A stretch of DNA of 64,000 bases from Trabulsiella odontotermitis. GTDB taxonomy: Bacteria; Pseudomonadota; Gammaproteobacteria; Enterobacterales; Enterobacteriaceae. The DNA is taken from contig NZ_LIFX01000001.1 in the NCBI RefSeq assembly GCF_001297775.1, positions 62,001-126,000 on the forward strand, given 5' to 3'. Positions 1 to 8,393 of this stretch are shown piece after piece; within the stretch, counting starts at the first letter, position 1; each line of letters starts with the position of its first letter. The translations under genes and the position numbers were made by a program. The notes under the pieces are model-generated. The model searched no databases and was not told where the DNA came from. It saw only the letters and a list, made by a program, of their open reading frames with translations.

Positions 1-1
1 T

Positions 2-979
2 CCGCTGGCCGAACTGGTGAAAATCGATCCGAAATCCATCGGCGTCGGTCAGTACCAGCACGACGTCAGCCAGTCGCAACTGGCGCGCAAACTGGATGCG
101 GTGGTCGAAGACTGCGTGAACGCCGTCGGGGTTGATCTCAACACCGCGTCCGTGCCGCTGCTCACCCGCGTGGCAGGTTTAACCCGCATGATGGCGCAGA
201 ACATCGTCGCCTGGCGTGACGAAAACGGCCAGTTCCAGAACCGTCAGCAACTGCTGAAAGTCAGCCGTCTGGGGCCGAAAGCGTTTGAGCAATGCGCGGG
301 CTTCCTGCGCATCAACCACGGCGATAATCCGCTGGATGCGTCAACTGTTCACCCGGAAGCCTATCCGGTGGTGGAACGCATTCTTGCCGCCACCCAACAG
401 GCGCTGAAAGATCTGATGGGCGACAGCAATGCGCTGCGTAATATCAAGGCAGTGGATTTCACCGACGATCGTTTTGGTCTGCCTACTGTCACCGACATCA
501 TTAAAGAGCTGGAAAAGCCAGGTCGCGATCCGCGTCCGGAGTTCAAAACCGCGAAGTTTGCCGACGGCGTGGAAACCATGAACGACCTGCTGCCTGGCAT
601 GGTGCTGGAAGGCGCGGTCACTAACGTCACCAACTTTGGCGCGTTTGTCGATATCGGCGTTCACCAGGATGGTCTGGTGCATATCTCTTCGCTTTCCGAC
701 AAGTTTGTGGAAGATCCGCACACCGTCGTCAAAGCGGGCGATATCGTGAAGGTCAAAGTGCTGGAAGTCGACCTGGCGCGTAAGCGTATCGCGCTGACTA
801 TGCGTCTTGATGAGCAGCCGGGCGACAGCAACGCGCGTCGTGGCAGCGGCGGTAATCAACGCGATCAGGGCAACCGCCCGGCGGCGCGCCCGGCAAAACC
901 GCGTGGCCGTGATGCTCAACCTGCCGGTAACAGCGCCATGATGGATGCGCTGGCGGCGGCGATGGGCAAAAAGAAATAA
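2..979 (+). CDS. yhgF: Tex/YhgF transcription accessory protein, 3' part only
   Basis: C-terminal part of the RNA-binding protein Tex (YhgF). The reading frame is open to the first base, so the start lies outside the window; the K-12 protein is about 773 residues and roughly 325 are present here. Visible are the helix-hairpin-helix region (around [16 protein letters not shown]...[15 protein letters not shown]) and a complete S1 RNA-binding domain ([21 protein letters not shown] to RIALTMR), followed by a basic, low-complexity tail rich in Arg, Gly, Gln and Pro. Family knowledge: Tex binds nucleic acid and associates with the transcription machinery; its exact job in enteric bacteria is not settled. 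It is followed by a strong terminator, so it is probably transcribed separately from feoABC. Confidence 0.95.
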   Translation, partial: PLAELVKIDPKSIGVGQYQHDVSQSQLARKLDAVVEDCVNAVGVDLNTASVPLLTRVAGLTRMMAQNIVAWRDENGQFQNRQQLLKVSRLGPKAFEQCAGFLRINHGDNPLDASTVHPEAYPVVERILAATQQALKDLMGDSNALRNIKAVDFTDDRFGLPTVTDIIKELEKPGRDPRPEFKTAKFADGVETMNDLLPGMVLEGAVTNVTNFGAFVDIGVHQDGLVHISSLSDKFVEDPHTVVKAGDIVKVKVLEVDLARKRIALTMRLDEQPGDSNARRGSGGNQRDQGNRPAARPAKPRGRDAQPAGNSAMMDALAAAMGKKK

Positions 980-993
980 AGAAAAGATAATTA

Positions 994-1024
994 AGCCCCC
1001 TCGATAATAAGGGGGCTAATTATT
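994..1024 (+). terminator. Rho-independent terminator after yhgF
   Basis: Perfect 7-bp stem AGCCCCC/GGGGGCT around a 10-base AT-rich loop, followed by AATTATTT. It lies 14 bases after the yhgF stop and insulates the feo promoter region. Confidence 0.85.
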
Positions 1025-1138
1025 TAAACAAAACCAAAAAACTGAAATATATTCTTAGCCTCACTTTCTCGCATTTATATTTTTTCACTTCGTTAACATC
1101 TGCACTCATATTTAAACAATCCGCAATCACAGCAAAGA

Positions 1139-1152
1139 TTGAGCGACATCAA
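1139..1152 (+). promoter_or_regulatory. FNR-type site upstream of feoA
   Basis: TTGAGCGACATCAA matches the FNR consensus TTGAT-N4-ATCAA except for one base in the left arm. It lies about 185 bp before feoA in the 356-bp gap after yhgF. Anaerobic activation of feo by FNR is established in E. coli; operation here is inferred from the site. Confidence 0.75.
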
Positions 1153-1206
1153 ACTTAGCGTTAATTATTCCCCTTTAGCCCATTCTGTTACATTTTATCG
1201 ATTGAA

Positions 1207-1231
1207 GATAAAAATCATTCTCATTATTATT
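1207..1231 (+). promoter_or_regulatory. Probable Fur box of the feo operon
   Basis: The AT-rich stretch GATAAAAATCATTCTCATTA resembles overlapping Fur hexamers (compare GATAATGATAATCATTATC). Position between the FNR-like site and feoA and the function of the operon support Fur repression. The match is imperfect, so the exact edges are uncertain. Apart from this, the FNR-like site and the terminator, I see nothing else in 980-1335. Confidence 0.6.
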
Positions 1232-1335
1232 GTGTTGATGACAAAATGACCTCCCCGGTCAGCTAATCTCCAGCGTCGTGCACCTTTTAGCGGCAGGAAG
1301 CACAAGTATTGGTTTGTGAATATTAAGTAGGCTCT

Positions 1336-1563
1336 ATGCGATACATCCCAGACAGTGCGTGGAAAATTACCGGTTTCTCCCGTGATATCAGCCCGGCTTA
1401 TCGTCAGAAATTGCTCTCACTCGGTATGTTGCCCGGTTCTTCTTTTAATGTGGTTCGCGTCGCGCCATTAGGCGATCCCATTCATATCGAAACGCGCCGC
1501 GTTAATTTAGTTTTACGTAAGAAAGATTTAGCTTTCCTCGAAGTGGAAGCGGTTTCCCGTTAA
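1336..1563 (+). CDS. feoA: Ferrous iron transport protein A
   Basis: Small cytoplasmic protein of 75 residues, the usual length, with the SH3-like FeoA fold (pattern [22 protein letters not shown], then a strand-rich C-terminus). FeoA is needed for full FeoB activity in Fe(II) uptake and is thought to contact FeoB. It is first in the feoABC operon, 29 bases before the chosen feoB start. The leader contains FNR-like and Fur-like sites, so expression should rise under anaerobic, iron-poor conditions. Confidence 0.96.
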   Translation: MRYIPDSAWKITGFSRDISPAYRQKLLSLGMLPGSSFNVVRVAPLGDPIHIETRRVNLVLRKKDLAFLEVEAVSR

Positions 1564-1592
1564 ATCGGGTTGTAAAAATAATGAGTTCGCGA

Positions 1593-3911
1593 ATGAAAAA
1601 ACTCACGATTGGCTTAATTGGTAACCCGAATTCGGGTAAAACCACCCTGTTTAATCAGTTGACCGGTGCGCGCCAGCGCGTGGGCAACTGGGCTGGCGTC
1701 ACCGTCGAACGTAAAGAAGGCTCCTTCTCCACCACCGACCATCAGGTCACGCTGGTTGACCTGCCGGGTACCTATTCGCTGACGACCATCTCTTCACAGA
1801 CATCACTCGACGAGCAGATTGCCTGCCACTACATTCTCAGCGGCGATGCAAACTTGCTGATCAACGTGGTCGACGCCTCCAATCTCGAACGCAACCTCTA
1901 CCTGACGCTGCAATTGCTGGAACTCGGCATTCCCTGCATCGTGGCGCTGAACATGCTTGATATCGCGGAAAAGCAAAAGGTCCGCATTGATGTCGACGCG
2001 CTCTCCGCCCGTCTCGGCTGCCCGGTCGTTCCGCTGGTCTCCACACGGGGTCGCGGTATTGACGCGCTGAAAATAGCTATTGACCGCCATCAGGAAAATG
2101 CCGATCTGGATCTGGTGCATTATGCCGAGCCACTGGTACGCGAAGCGAACAAGCTGGCGCTGGAGATGGCCGCTGACATGCCGGAAAAACAGCGCCGCTG
2201 GCTGGCGTTGCAAATGCTGGAAGGCGATATCTACAGCCGGGTGTATGCCGGTGATGCGGCAGAGAAACTCCCCATCGCCCTCGCCCATCTGCAGGACTCA
2301 ATGGACGATCCGGCGCTGCACATCGCCGATGCGCGTTATCAGACCATCGCCGCGATATGCGACAGCGTGAGTAATACGCTGACCGCCGAGCCGAGCCGCT
2401 TCACCGCCGCTGTCGATAACATCATCCTCAACCGTTTCCTCGGCCTGCCGGTTTTCCTGTTCGTCATGTACCTGATGTTCCTGCTCGCCATCAACATTGG
2501 CGGCGCGCTGCAACCGCTCTTTGATGCGGGCTCTGTGGCGATATTCATTCACGGTATTCAGTGGATCGGCGCCACCCTGCATTTCCCGGAATGGCTGACC
2601 ATTTTCCTGGCGCAGGGTCTGGGCGGCGGTATCAACACGGTTCTGCCGCTGGTACCGCAAATCGGCATGATGTATCTGTTCCTCTCTTTCCTTGAGGACT
2701 CCGGTTACATGGCGCGCGCGGCGTTCGTGATGGATCGCCTGATGCAGTCGTTAGGGCTGCCCGGTAAATCGTTCGTGCCGCTGATTGTCGGCTTTGGGTG
2801 TAACGTGCCGTCGGTGATGGGCGCGCGTACGCTCGATGCGCCGCGTGAGCGTCTGATGACCATCATGATGGCGCCGTTTATGTCCTGTGGTGCGCGACTG
2901 GCGATTTTCGCCGTCTTCGCGGCAGCCTTCTTTGGGCAGCAGGGCGCGCTGGTGGTGTTCTCGCTGTACGTACTAGGGATTGTCATGGCGATCCTCACCG
3001 GCCTGATGCTGAAACACACCATTATGCGTGGTGAAGCTTCGCCGTTCGTGATGGAGTTGCCGGTGTATCACGTGCCGCATCTGAAAAGTCTGGTCATTCA
3101 GACCTGGCAGCGTCTGAAAGGCTTCGTGGTCCGCGCCGGTAAAGTCATTGTGGTGGTCAGTATTTTCCTCAGCGCGCTCAACAGCTTCACGCTGAGTGGT
3201 AAAGCGGCCGAGAACATCAACGATTCTGCTCTCGCGTCAGTCAGCAAGGTGATCACACCGCTGTTTAAACCGATTGGCGTTCATGAAGACAACTGGCAGG
3301 CCACCGTGGGGCTGTTCACCGGCGCGATGGCGAAAGAAGTGGTCGTGGGGACGTTAAACACCCTCTACACCGCCGAAAATATTCAGGAAGAAGAATTTAA
3401 CCCTGCGGAATTTAACCTGATCGACGAACTGGGCGGCGCGGTAGGCGAGACCTGGCAGAGTCTGAAAGACACCTTCAGCCTGAGCGTACTGGCCAACCCA
3501 ATCGAAGCCAGCAAAGGCGACGGCGAAATGGCGACCGGCGCAATGGGCGTGATGAGCAGCAAGTTTGGCAGTGCGGCAGCCGCCTACAGCTACCTGATTT
3601 TCGTTCTGCTCTACATCCCGTGCATTTCGGTGATGGGCGCTATCGCGCGTGAATCCAGCCGCGGCTGGATGGGTTTCTCCATCATGTGGGGGCTGAATAT
3701 CGCTTACTCGCTGGCAACGTTGTTTTATCAGGTCAGCAGTTTCAGCCAGCATCCGCGGTACAGCCTGGTCTGCATTCTGGCGGTGATCCTGTTTAATATT
3801 CTGGTGCTTGGCGGCCTGCGCCGCGCACGCAGCCGGGTGGATATCAACCTGCTGGCGACCCGCAAGACGGTAGCGTCCTGCTGTGAAAGCCCGGCGGGCG
3901 ACTGCCACTAA
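1593..3911 (+). CDS. feoB: Fe(II) transporter FeoB
   Basis: Inner-membrane ferrous iron transporter with a cytoplasmic N-terminal G domain: P-loop GNPNSGKT at residues 10-17, DLPG near 56-59 and NMLD near 120-123. A helical linker and a polytopic membrane part follow, with the conserved segments GFGCNVPS and SCGARL carrying the Cys residues found in the family. Length is 772 residues against 773 in K-12. The start at 1593 was chosen because it aligns with the K-12 N-terminus (MKKLTIGLIGNPNSGKT) and has GAG seven bases upstream; an in-frame ATG at 1581 would add four residues. The C-terminus keeps the paired-Cys tail (SCCESPAGDCH). Confidence 0.97.
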   Translation: MKKLTIGLIGNPNSGKTTLFNQLTGARQRVGNWAGVTVERKEGSFSTTDHQVTLVDLPGTYSLTTISSQTSLDEQIACHYILSGDANLLINVVDASNLERNLYLTLQLLELGIPCIVALNMLDIAEKQKVRIDVDALSARLGCPVVPLVSTRGRGIDALKIAIDRHQENADLDLVHYAEPLVREANKLALEMAADMPEKQRRWLALQMLEGDIYSRVYAGDAAEKLPIALAHLQDSMDDPALHIADARYQTIAAICDSVSNTLTAEPSRFTAAVDNIILNRFLGLPVFLFVMYLMFLLAINIGGALQPLFDAGSVAIFIHGIQWIGATLHFPEWLTIFLAQGLGGGINTVLPLVPQIGMMYLFLSFLEDSGYMARAAFVMDRLMQSLGLPGKSFVPLIVGFGCNVPSVMGARTLDAPRERLMTIMMAPFMSCGARLAIFAVFAAAFFGQQGALVVFSLYVLGIVMAILTGLMLKHTIMRGEASPFVMELPVYHVPHLKSLVIQTWQRLKGFVVRAGKVIVVVSIFLSALNSFTLSGKAAENINDSALASVSKVITPLFKPIGVHEDNWQATVGLFTGAMAKEVVVGTLNTLYTAENIQEEEFNPAEFNLIDELGGAVGETWQSLKDTFSLSVLANPIEASKGDGEMATGAMGVMSSKFGSAAAAYSYLIFVLLYIPCISVMGAIARESSRGWMGFSIMWGLNIAYSLATLFYQVSSFSQHPRYSLVCILAVILFNILVLGGLRRARSRVDINLLATRKTVASCCESPAGDCH

Positions 3912-3920
3912 GGAGAATCA

Positions 3921-4157
3921 ATGGCATCGTTAATCGAGGTTCGTGACATGCTGGCGTTAGAGGGGCGGATGGAAGCTTCACAGCTCAGCACCCGCCTGCA
4001 CACGCCGCGGGCAATGATCGATGCGATGCTGGGCCGACTGGAAGCGATGGGCAAAGCTCAGCGTATTCAGGAAGCCGCTGACGGGTGTTTGACGGGGAGT
4101 TGTAAAAGCTGCCCGGAAGGGAAAGCCTGCCTGCGGGAATGGTGGGCACTGCGCTAG
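3921..4157 (+). CDS. feoC: FeoC, Fe-S-type regulator of FeoB
   Basis: Winged-helix protein of 78 residues (N-terminal HTH around residues 5-50) with a C-terminal cysteine cluster, Cys56, Cys61, Cys64 and Cys70, in [19 protein letters not shown]. These Cys residues bind an oxygen-sensitive iron-sulfur cluster in the enterobacterial family. FeoC has been reported to protect FeoB from proteolysis and may also act as a regulator. Last gene of feoABC, nine bases after feoB with a good AAGGAG site, and closed by the terminator at 4165-4191. Confidence 0.94.
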   Translation: MASLIEVRDMLALEGRMEASQLSTRLHTPRAMIDAMLGRLEAMGKAQRIQEAADGCLTGSCKSCPEGKACLREWWALR

Positions 4158-4164
4158 CAAAAAT

Positions 4165-4191
4165 GCGGGTCTCAGGACCCGCGTTTTTTTT
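4165..4191. terminator. Bidirectional terminator between feoC and the DUF1471 gene
   Basis: Stem GCGGGT/ACCCGC with a six-base loop, followed by eight Ts on the plus strand and preceded by A-rich sequence, so it can serve feoC and the convergent gene ending at 4194. Confidence 0.85.
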
Positions 4192-4193
4192 AA

Positions 4194-4475
4194 TTACTTA
4201 TAAACATCCGCCGTGGCGCGAACATTTTTCTCGCCTTTATCTGCAGAAGTTACCACAAAGTATTTGCCGCCCAGCTCATCCGCTTTCTGAGACAGCTCTT
4301 TGCGTGCGTCCATCGGTGCCGTGGTATCTGACGTGGAGATCGTACCGACTTTGGTCAGATTCTGTGAGGCGATAGTGTCTTTCGCTTTATCTTTTTCGAG
4401 TTCGGTGGCGGCAAAAGCGCCAAAAGACAGTGAGCCAATAACCAGAGATGCAACAATACCTGAAATCAGTTTCAT
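4194..4475 (-). CDS. Small secreted DUF1471 (YdgH/BhsA/McbA-like) protein
   Basis: 93-residue protein with a Sec signal peptide (hydrophobic residues 4-20, likely cleavage after AFA at 22) and one DUF1471 domain, recognised by the pattern TKVGTISTSDTTAPMDARKELSQKAD followed by GKYFVVTS and a final strand ending ATADVYK. Family knowledge: these small periplasmic or outer-membrane-associated proteins (BhsA, McbA, YhcN, YdgH) are induced by stress and affect biofilm and envelope properties; no enzymatic role is known. It stands alone, convergent with feoC, where K-12 has yhgA. Function of this member is not known. Confidence 0.85.
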   Translation of the reverse strand: MKLISGIVASLVIGSLSFGAFAATELEKDKAKDTIASQNLTKVGTISTSDTTAPMDARKELSQKADELGGKYFVVTSADKGEKNVRATADVYK

Positions 4476-4598
4476 AGATTTTTACTCTCCATAAGGTTTG
4501 TTATTTTGTGCCGCTGTCCTGCTATCACCCAAAGGGTCATCTCAGCGTCATGGAAAGTATTAGTGCAATGTGACAGATTTTCCAGGTCACATTTCCAT

Positions 4599-5372
4599 TC
4601 AGGCAACATTTTGTTTTAAATTCAGCAACACATGGCAGAATTCGTCCGGGTGCGAAATAAACGGCGCATGGGCAGCTTTCGCAAAAATATAAGACTGACT
4701 GTCCGGCCACGCCGCATCCAGCAGCGGCACAATTTTGCGTGGCACCAGCCCATCCAGCCGACCATAAAGACGCAGAAACGGCAGTGACAACCCGGCGAGC
4801 GGTTCGCGTAAATCGACAGTTTTCAGGATCTCCAGACCGCCGTCCAGCACCGCTTCTGACGGCATCGGCAGCGAAAGCACCGCACTTTTCAGTTTGCGCG
4901 CGTCCTGACGGGCGCTTTCGGTGCCCATCGTCTGCAGGGCGAGGAAACGCTCAACAGTACGCTGGAAATCGTCCCGCAGTTGCTGCTGAAAACCGCTCAG
5001 CACGTCCGGCTTGATCCCCGGCCAGTCGCCCTCTGCGCCAAAACAGGGTGATGACGCCACCGTCACCAGCGCCAGCACGCGTTCCGGGTGCGTTAACGCC
5101 ACCTGGCTTGCCACCAGCCCGCCGAGACTCCAGCCGAGCCACAGCGCCTTTTCCGGGGCTCTGGCGAGCACCTGTTGCGCCATGTCTTCGAGCGACATCG
5201 CGCCCATATCCCGGCTACGCCCGAAGCCGGGCAGATCCACAAGATGGAGCGTGAAATGCGTGCTCAGTTCCGGCGTAATGCAATCCCAGACCTGTGCATT
5301 CAGTCCCCATCCGTGCAGCAGCACAAGATGACAATTTCCTTCGCCTTTGGTTTGCCACCAGATGTCGTTCAT
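4599..5372 (-). CDS. bioH: Pimeloyl-[ACP] methyl ester carboxylesterase BioH
   Basis: Alpha/beta hydrolase that removes the methyl group from pimeloyl-ACP methyl ester and so ends the BioC-BioH branch of biotin synthesis. The catalytic triad is complete and at the K-12 positions: Ser82 in GWSLGG, Asp207 in YGRLDGLV and His235 in KAAHAPF. The oxyanion-hole region HGWGLN is present near residues 20-25. Length is 257 residues (K-12 256). It is transcribed divergently from gntX; the two start codons are only 37 bases apart. Confidence 0.97.
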   Translation of the reverse strand: MNDIWWQTKGEGNCHLVLLHGWGLNAQVWDCITPELSTHFTLHLVDLPGFGRSRDMGAMSLEDMAQQVLARAPEKALWLGWSLGGLVASQVALTHPERVLALVTVASSPCFGAEGDWPGIKPDVLSGFQQQLRDDFQRTVERFLALQTMGTESARQDARKLKSAVLSLPMPSEAVLDGGLEILKTVDLREPLAGLSLPFLRLYGRLDGLVPRKIVPLLDAAWPDSQSYIFAKAAHAPFISHPDEFCHVLLNLKQNVA

Positions 5373-5409
5373 CAGTTACTGTTCCCACTTCACAACCACG
5401 AGGTGGACT

Positions 5410-6084
5410 ATGCTAACAGCCCATAGCTTATGCTGGCTATGCCAAATGCCGCTCGCGCTGGCGCACTGGGGGATCTGCTCGTACTGCGCCCGGACGCTGT
5501 TCTGCCCGCTGCCGTTATGCCCGCAGTGCGGGCTGCCAGCGGCAAACACCGCGCTGCCCTGCGGACGCTGTCTGCAAAAAACGCCGCCGTGGCAGCGGCT
5601 GATTACGGTGAACGATTACGCGCCGCCGTTGAGTCGCCTGATCCACCGGCTCAAATTCAGCGGCAGAGCGGAACTCGCCGTGGCGCTGGCGCGGCTACTT
5701 CTGCTGCGCGTCCGCCAGCAGGGCCTGGTGAAAACGCCTGACCTGCTGATGAGCGTCCCGCTCTGGCAGCGTCGCCAGTGGCGGCGGGGGTTTAATCAGA
5801 GCGACCTGCTTTGCCAGCCGCTGGCACAATGGCTACAGTGCCGCTGGCAGGCGAATGCCCTGCGTCGTCGGCGCGCCACGCCAGTCCAGCACCACCTTTC
5901 AGCACGATTACGGAAACAAAATCTGAAAAATGCCTTCCAGCTTGAATTCGCCGTCAACGGGCTCCATATCGCTCTGGTAGACGATGTCGTCACGACCGGC
6001 AGCACTGTTGCTGAGATTTCCCGCCTGCTTTTGCGAAACGGCGCAGCGAGTGTTGAGGTATGGTGCCTGTGTCGCACCTTGTAG
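5410..6084 (+). CDS. gntX: ComF/GntX-family DNA-utilisation phosphoribosyltransferase-like protein
   Basis: 224-residue protein with an N-terminal zinc-ribbon-like set of cysteines (Cys8, 11, 23, 26, 32, 37, 40, 51, 54) and a C-terminal type I phosphoribosyltransferase domain with the PRPP-binding motif VDDVVTTGST. Related to ComF of competent bacteria; in E. coli gntX (also named comF-like/yhgH) is needed for using DNA as a nutrient, and its old link to gluconate uptake is weak. The start at 5410 (AGGTGG upstream) matches the K-12 N-terminus MLT...LCWLC; an open frame extends further 5' into the bioH promoter and was not used. Confidence 0.93.
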   Translation: MLTAHSLCWLCQMPLALAHWGICSYCARTLFCPLPLCPQCGLPAANTALPCGRCLQKTPPWQRLITVNDYAPPLSRLIHRLKFSGRAELAVALARLLLLRVRQQGLVKTPDLLMSVPLWQRRQWRRGFNQSDLLCQPLAQWLQCRWQANALRRRRATPVQHHLSARLRKQNLKNAFQLEFAVNGLHIALVDDVVTTGSTVAEISRLLLRNGAASVEVWCLCRTL

Positions 6085-6142
6085 ACCCCTGCTAAGGGGG
6101 GTATTATACCCTGGTAAATTAGTCAACTATTAGGCCAACGCT

Positions 6143-6718
6143 ATGATCCGTATTTCCGATGCTGCCCAGGCGCACTTTGCTAAATTGCTGGCAAATCAGG
6201 AAGAAGGGACACAAATCCGCGTATTTGTGATTAATCCCGGCACTCCTAACGCTGAATGCGGCGTATCTTACTGCCCGCCGGATGCGGTGGAAGCAACTGA
6301 CACTGCCATTAAATTCGAACAGCTGACCGCGTATGTCGATGAGCTGAGCGCTCCCTATCTTGAAGATGCGGAGATTGATTTTGTTACCGATCAGCTGGGT
6401 TCTCAGCTGACGCTGAAGGCGCCGAACGCCAAAATGCGTAAAGTGTCTGACGACGCCCCGTTGGTGGAGCGTGTGGAGTACCTGCTGCAATCGCAGATCA
6501 ACCCGCAACTGGCCGGGCACGGCGGCCGCGTGACGCTGATGGAAATCACCGACGAAGGCTACGCAATCCTGCAGTTTGGCGGCGGTTGTAACGGCTGTTC
6601 TATGGTCGACGTCACGCTGAAAGAAGGGATTGAAAAGCAACTGCTGAACGAGTTCCCGGAGCTGAAAGGCGTTCGCGATCTGACCGAACACCAGCGCGGC
6701 GAACACTCTTACTACTAA
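6143..6718 (+). CDS. nfuA: Fe-S biogenesis protein NfuA
   Basis: 191-residue iron-sulfur carrier. The N-terminal half is a degenerate A-type domain lacking the usual three cysteines. The C-terminal half is a Nfu domain with the cluster-binding pair Cys149-x-x-Cys152 (GGCNGCSM). NfuA delivers [4Fe-4S] clusters to targets such as aconitase and LipA, chiefly under oxidative stress or iron limitation. It is preceded by gntX at 58 bases and followed by a hairpin. Confidence 0.97.
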   Translation: MIRISDAAQAHFAKLLANQEEGTQIRVFVINPGTPNAECGVSYCPPDAVEATDTAIKFEQLTAYVDELSAPYLEDAEIDFVTDQLGSQLTLKAPNAKMRKVSDDAPLVERVEYLLQSQINPQLAGHGGRVTLMEITDEGYAILQFGGGCNGCSMVDVTLKEGIEKQLLNEFPELKGVRDLTEHQRGEHSYY

Positions 6719-6733
6719 GTTTTCCCGTCTGTT

Positions 6734-6762
6734 TTGCCCGGTGGCGTGATGTTACCGGGCAA
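6734..6762 (+). terminator. Hairpin after nfuA
   Basis: Perfect 9-bp arms TTGCCCGGT/ACCGGGCAA around an 11-base loop, 15 bases after the nfuA stop. There is no T-run, so it may be a REP-like mRNA stabiliser instead of an intrinsic terminator. Confidence 0.55.
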
Positions 6763-6858
6763 CTTCCCACCTGTCTGCCCTCGTTTTATTCCCTGTCATA
6801 ATATGACCTGCTTCGCATAATTTACATTTTGATCGCCTGGGTCATTCTCAACGGGTGG

Positions 6859-6874
6859 ATGTTACCCGTATCAT
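6859..6874 (+). promoter_or_regulatory. GntR operator 1 of gntT
   Basis: ATGTTACCCGTATCAT is close to the GntR palindrome ATGTTACCGGTAACAT and lies 159 bp before gntT. In E. coli gntT is repressed by GntR bound at two operators; the paired site is at 6999-7012. Confidence 0.75.
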
Positions 6875-6998
6875 TCGCCCTACGCGCTACTGAAAGAAAA
6901 ATAGCCAACTATCCTTTTCGGATGGAAAGAAATCTGAAGCAGCGCAGAAGAACTCTGTTTCTCAGTGGGACAACTGGATGTTGTCATTGAAACAACGA

Positions 6999-7012
6999 CG
7001 TTACCCATAACA
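6999..7012 (+). promoter_or_regulatory. GntR operator 2 of gntT
   Basis: CGTTACCCATAACA matches the GntR half-sites GTTACC and TAACA and lies 20 bp before the gntT start codon. The centre-to-centre distance to operator 1 is about 139 bp, a spacing that would allow looping. Elsewhere in 6763-7032 I see only one small palindrome, GTCATAATATGAC at 6795-6807, of unknown role. Confidence 0.7.
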
Positions 7013-7032
7013 AATTAAAGGTCAGGTAAATC

Positions 7033-8349
7033 ATGCCATTAGTCATCGTTGCTATCGGTGTTGTCTTGTTATTACTGCTGATGATCCGCTTCAAGCTGAA
7101 CGGGTTCATCGCGCTGATTCTGGTGGCCCTTGCCGTCGGTTTATTGCAGGGCATGCCGCTGGATAAAGTGATCGGCTCCATCAAAGCGGGTGTCGGCGGC
7201 ACGCTCGGCAGTCTTGCACTGATCATGGGCTTCGGCGCTATGCTCGGTAAGCTGCTGGCGGATTGCGGCGGCGCTCAGCGTATCGCCACTACGCTGATTG
7301 ATAAATTTGGTAAGCAAAACATTCAGTGGGCCGTGGTGTTAACGGGTTTTACCGTCGGTTTCGCGCTGTTCTATGAAGTCGGTTTCGTGCTGATGCTGCC
7401 GCTGGTGTTTACCATCGCCGCCTCTGCCCGTATCCCTCTGCTGTACGTGGGTGTGCCGATGGCCGCTGCGCTCTCCGTTACACACGGCTTCCTGCCGCCG
7501 CACCCGGGTCCAACCGCTATCGCGACGATTTTCCATGCGGATATGGGGAAAACCCTGCTGTACGGTACGCTGTTGGCGATCCCGACCGTCATCCTGGCAG
7601 GTCCGGTGTATGCCCGATTCCTGAAAGGTATCGATAAGCCGATTCCGGATGGTCTCCACAACCCGAAAACCTTCCGCGAAGACGAAATGCCGAGTTTCGG
7701 TGTGAGCGTCTGGACCTCGCTGGTGCCGGTCGTGCTGATGGCGCTGCGTGCGGTTGCGGAAATGCTCCTGCCGAAAGGCCATGCGATTCTGCCTTATGCC
7801 GAGTTCTTCGGCGACCCGGTGATGGCGACCATGATTGCCGTGCTGATCGCAGTCTTTACCTTCGGTCTGAACCGCGGCCGTACGATGGAAGACATCAACG
7901 ACACCTTGGGCGCGTCCATCAAAATCATTGCCATGATGCTGTTGATCATCGGCGGCGGCGGCGCGTTCAAACAGGTGCTGGTCGATAGCGGCGTGGATAA
8001 ATACATCGCCTCTATCATGAACGAATCCAACGTTTCCCCGATCCTGATGGCGTGGTCCATCGCCGCGGTTCTGCGTATCGCGCTGGGTTCGGCAACCGTT
8101 GCGGCGATCACTGCCGGTGGTATTGCCGCGCCGCTGATTGCCTCTACCGGCGTCAGCCCGGAGCTGATGGTTATCGCGGTCGGTTCCGGTAGCGTGATTT
8201 TCTCTCACGTGAACGATCCGGGATTCTGGCTGTTCAAAGAGTATTTCAACCTGACTATCGGTGAGACGATCAGGTCCTGGTCGGTGCTGGAGACGATTAT
8301 TTCCGTCTGCGGCCTGGTAGGATGTCTGCTGCTGGGAACAGTGGTTTAA
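7033..8349 (+). CDS. gntT: High-affinity gluconate:H+ symporter GntT
   Basis: Inner-membrane permease of the GntP family, 438 residues as in K-12, with about 12-14 hydrophobic segments, the N-terminal signature MPLVIVAIGVVLLLLLMIRFKLNGF, and the family motif HVNDPGFW near the C-terminus (residues about 394-401). It brings D-gluconate into the cell for phosphorylation by GntK and entry to the Entner-Doudoroff pathway. Single-gene unit controlled by GntR (two operators upstream) and, in E. coli, by cAMP-CRP. The repressor gene gntR and the low-affinity gntU lie 26 kb away in this window. Confidence 0.96.
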   Translation: MPLVIVAIGVVLLLLLMIRFKLNGFIALILVALAVGLLQGMPLDKVIGSIKAGVGGTLGSLALIMGFGAMLGKLLADCGGAQRIATTLIDKFGKQNIQWAVVLTGFTVGFALFYEVGFVLMLPLVFTIAASARIPLLYVGVPMAAALSVTHGFLPPHPGPTAIATIFHADMGKTLLYGTLLAIPTVILAGPVYARFLKGIDKPIPDGLHNPKTFREDEMPSFGVSVWTSLVPVVLMALRAVAEMLLPKGHAILPYAEFFGDPVMATMIAVLIAVFTFGLNRGRTMEDINDTLGASIKIIAMMLLIIGGGGAFKQVLVDSGVDKYIASIMNESNVSPILMAWSIAAVLRIALGSATVAAITAGGIAAPLIASTGVSPELMVIAVGSGSVIFSHVNDPGFWLFKEYFNLTIGETIRSWSVLETIISVCGLVGCLLLGTVV

Positions 8350-8359
8350 GCGTAAAAAA

Positions 8360-8388
8360 GCCGGGCGGCGCTTACGCCTGCCCGGCCT
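8360..8388. repeat. REP element between gntT and malQ
   Basis: Palindromic unit GCCGGGCGGCG...CCTGCCCGGC in the 44-bp convergent gap between gntT and malQ; it matches the enterobacterial REP consensus and can fold into the 3' end of either transcript. Confidence 0.8.
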
Positions 8389-8393
8389 GTTCG

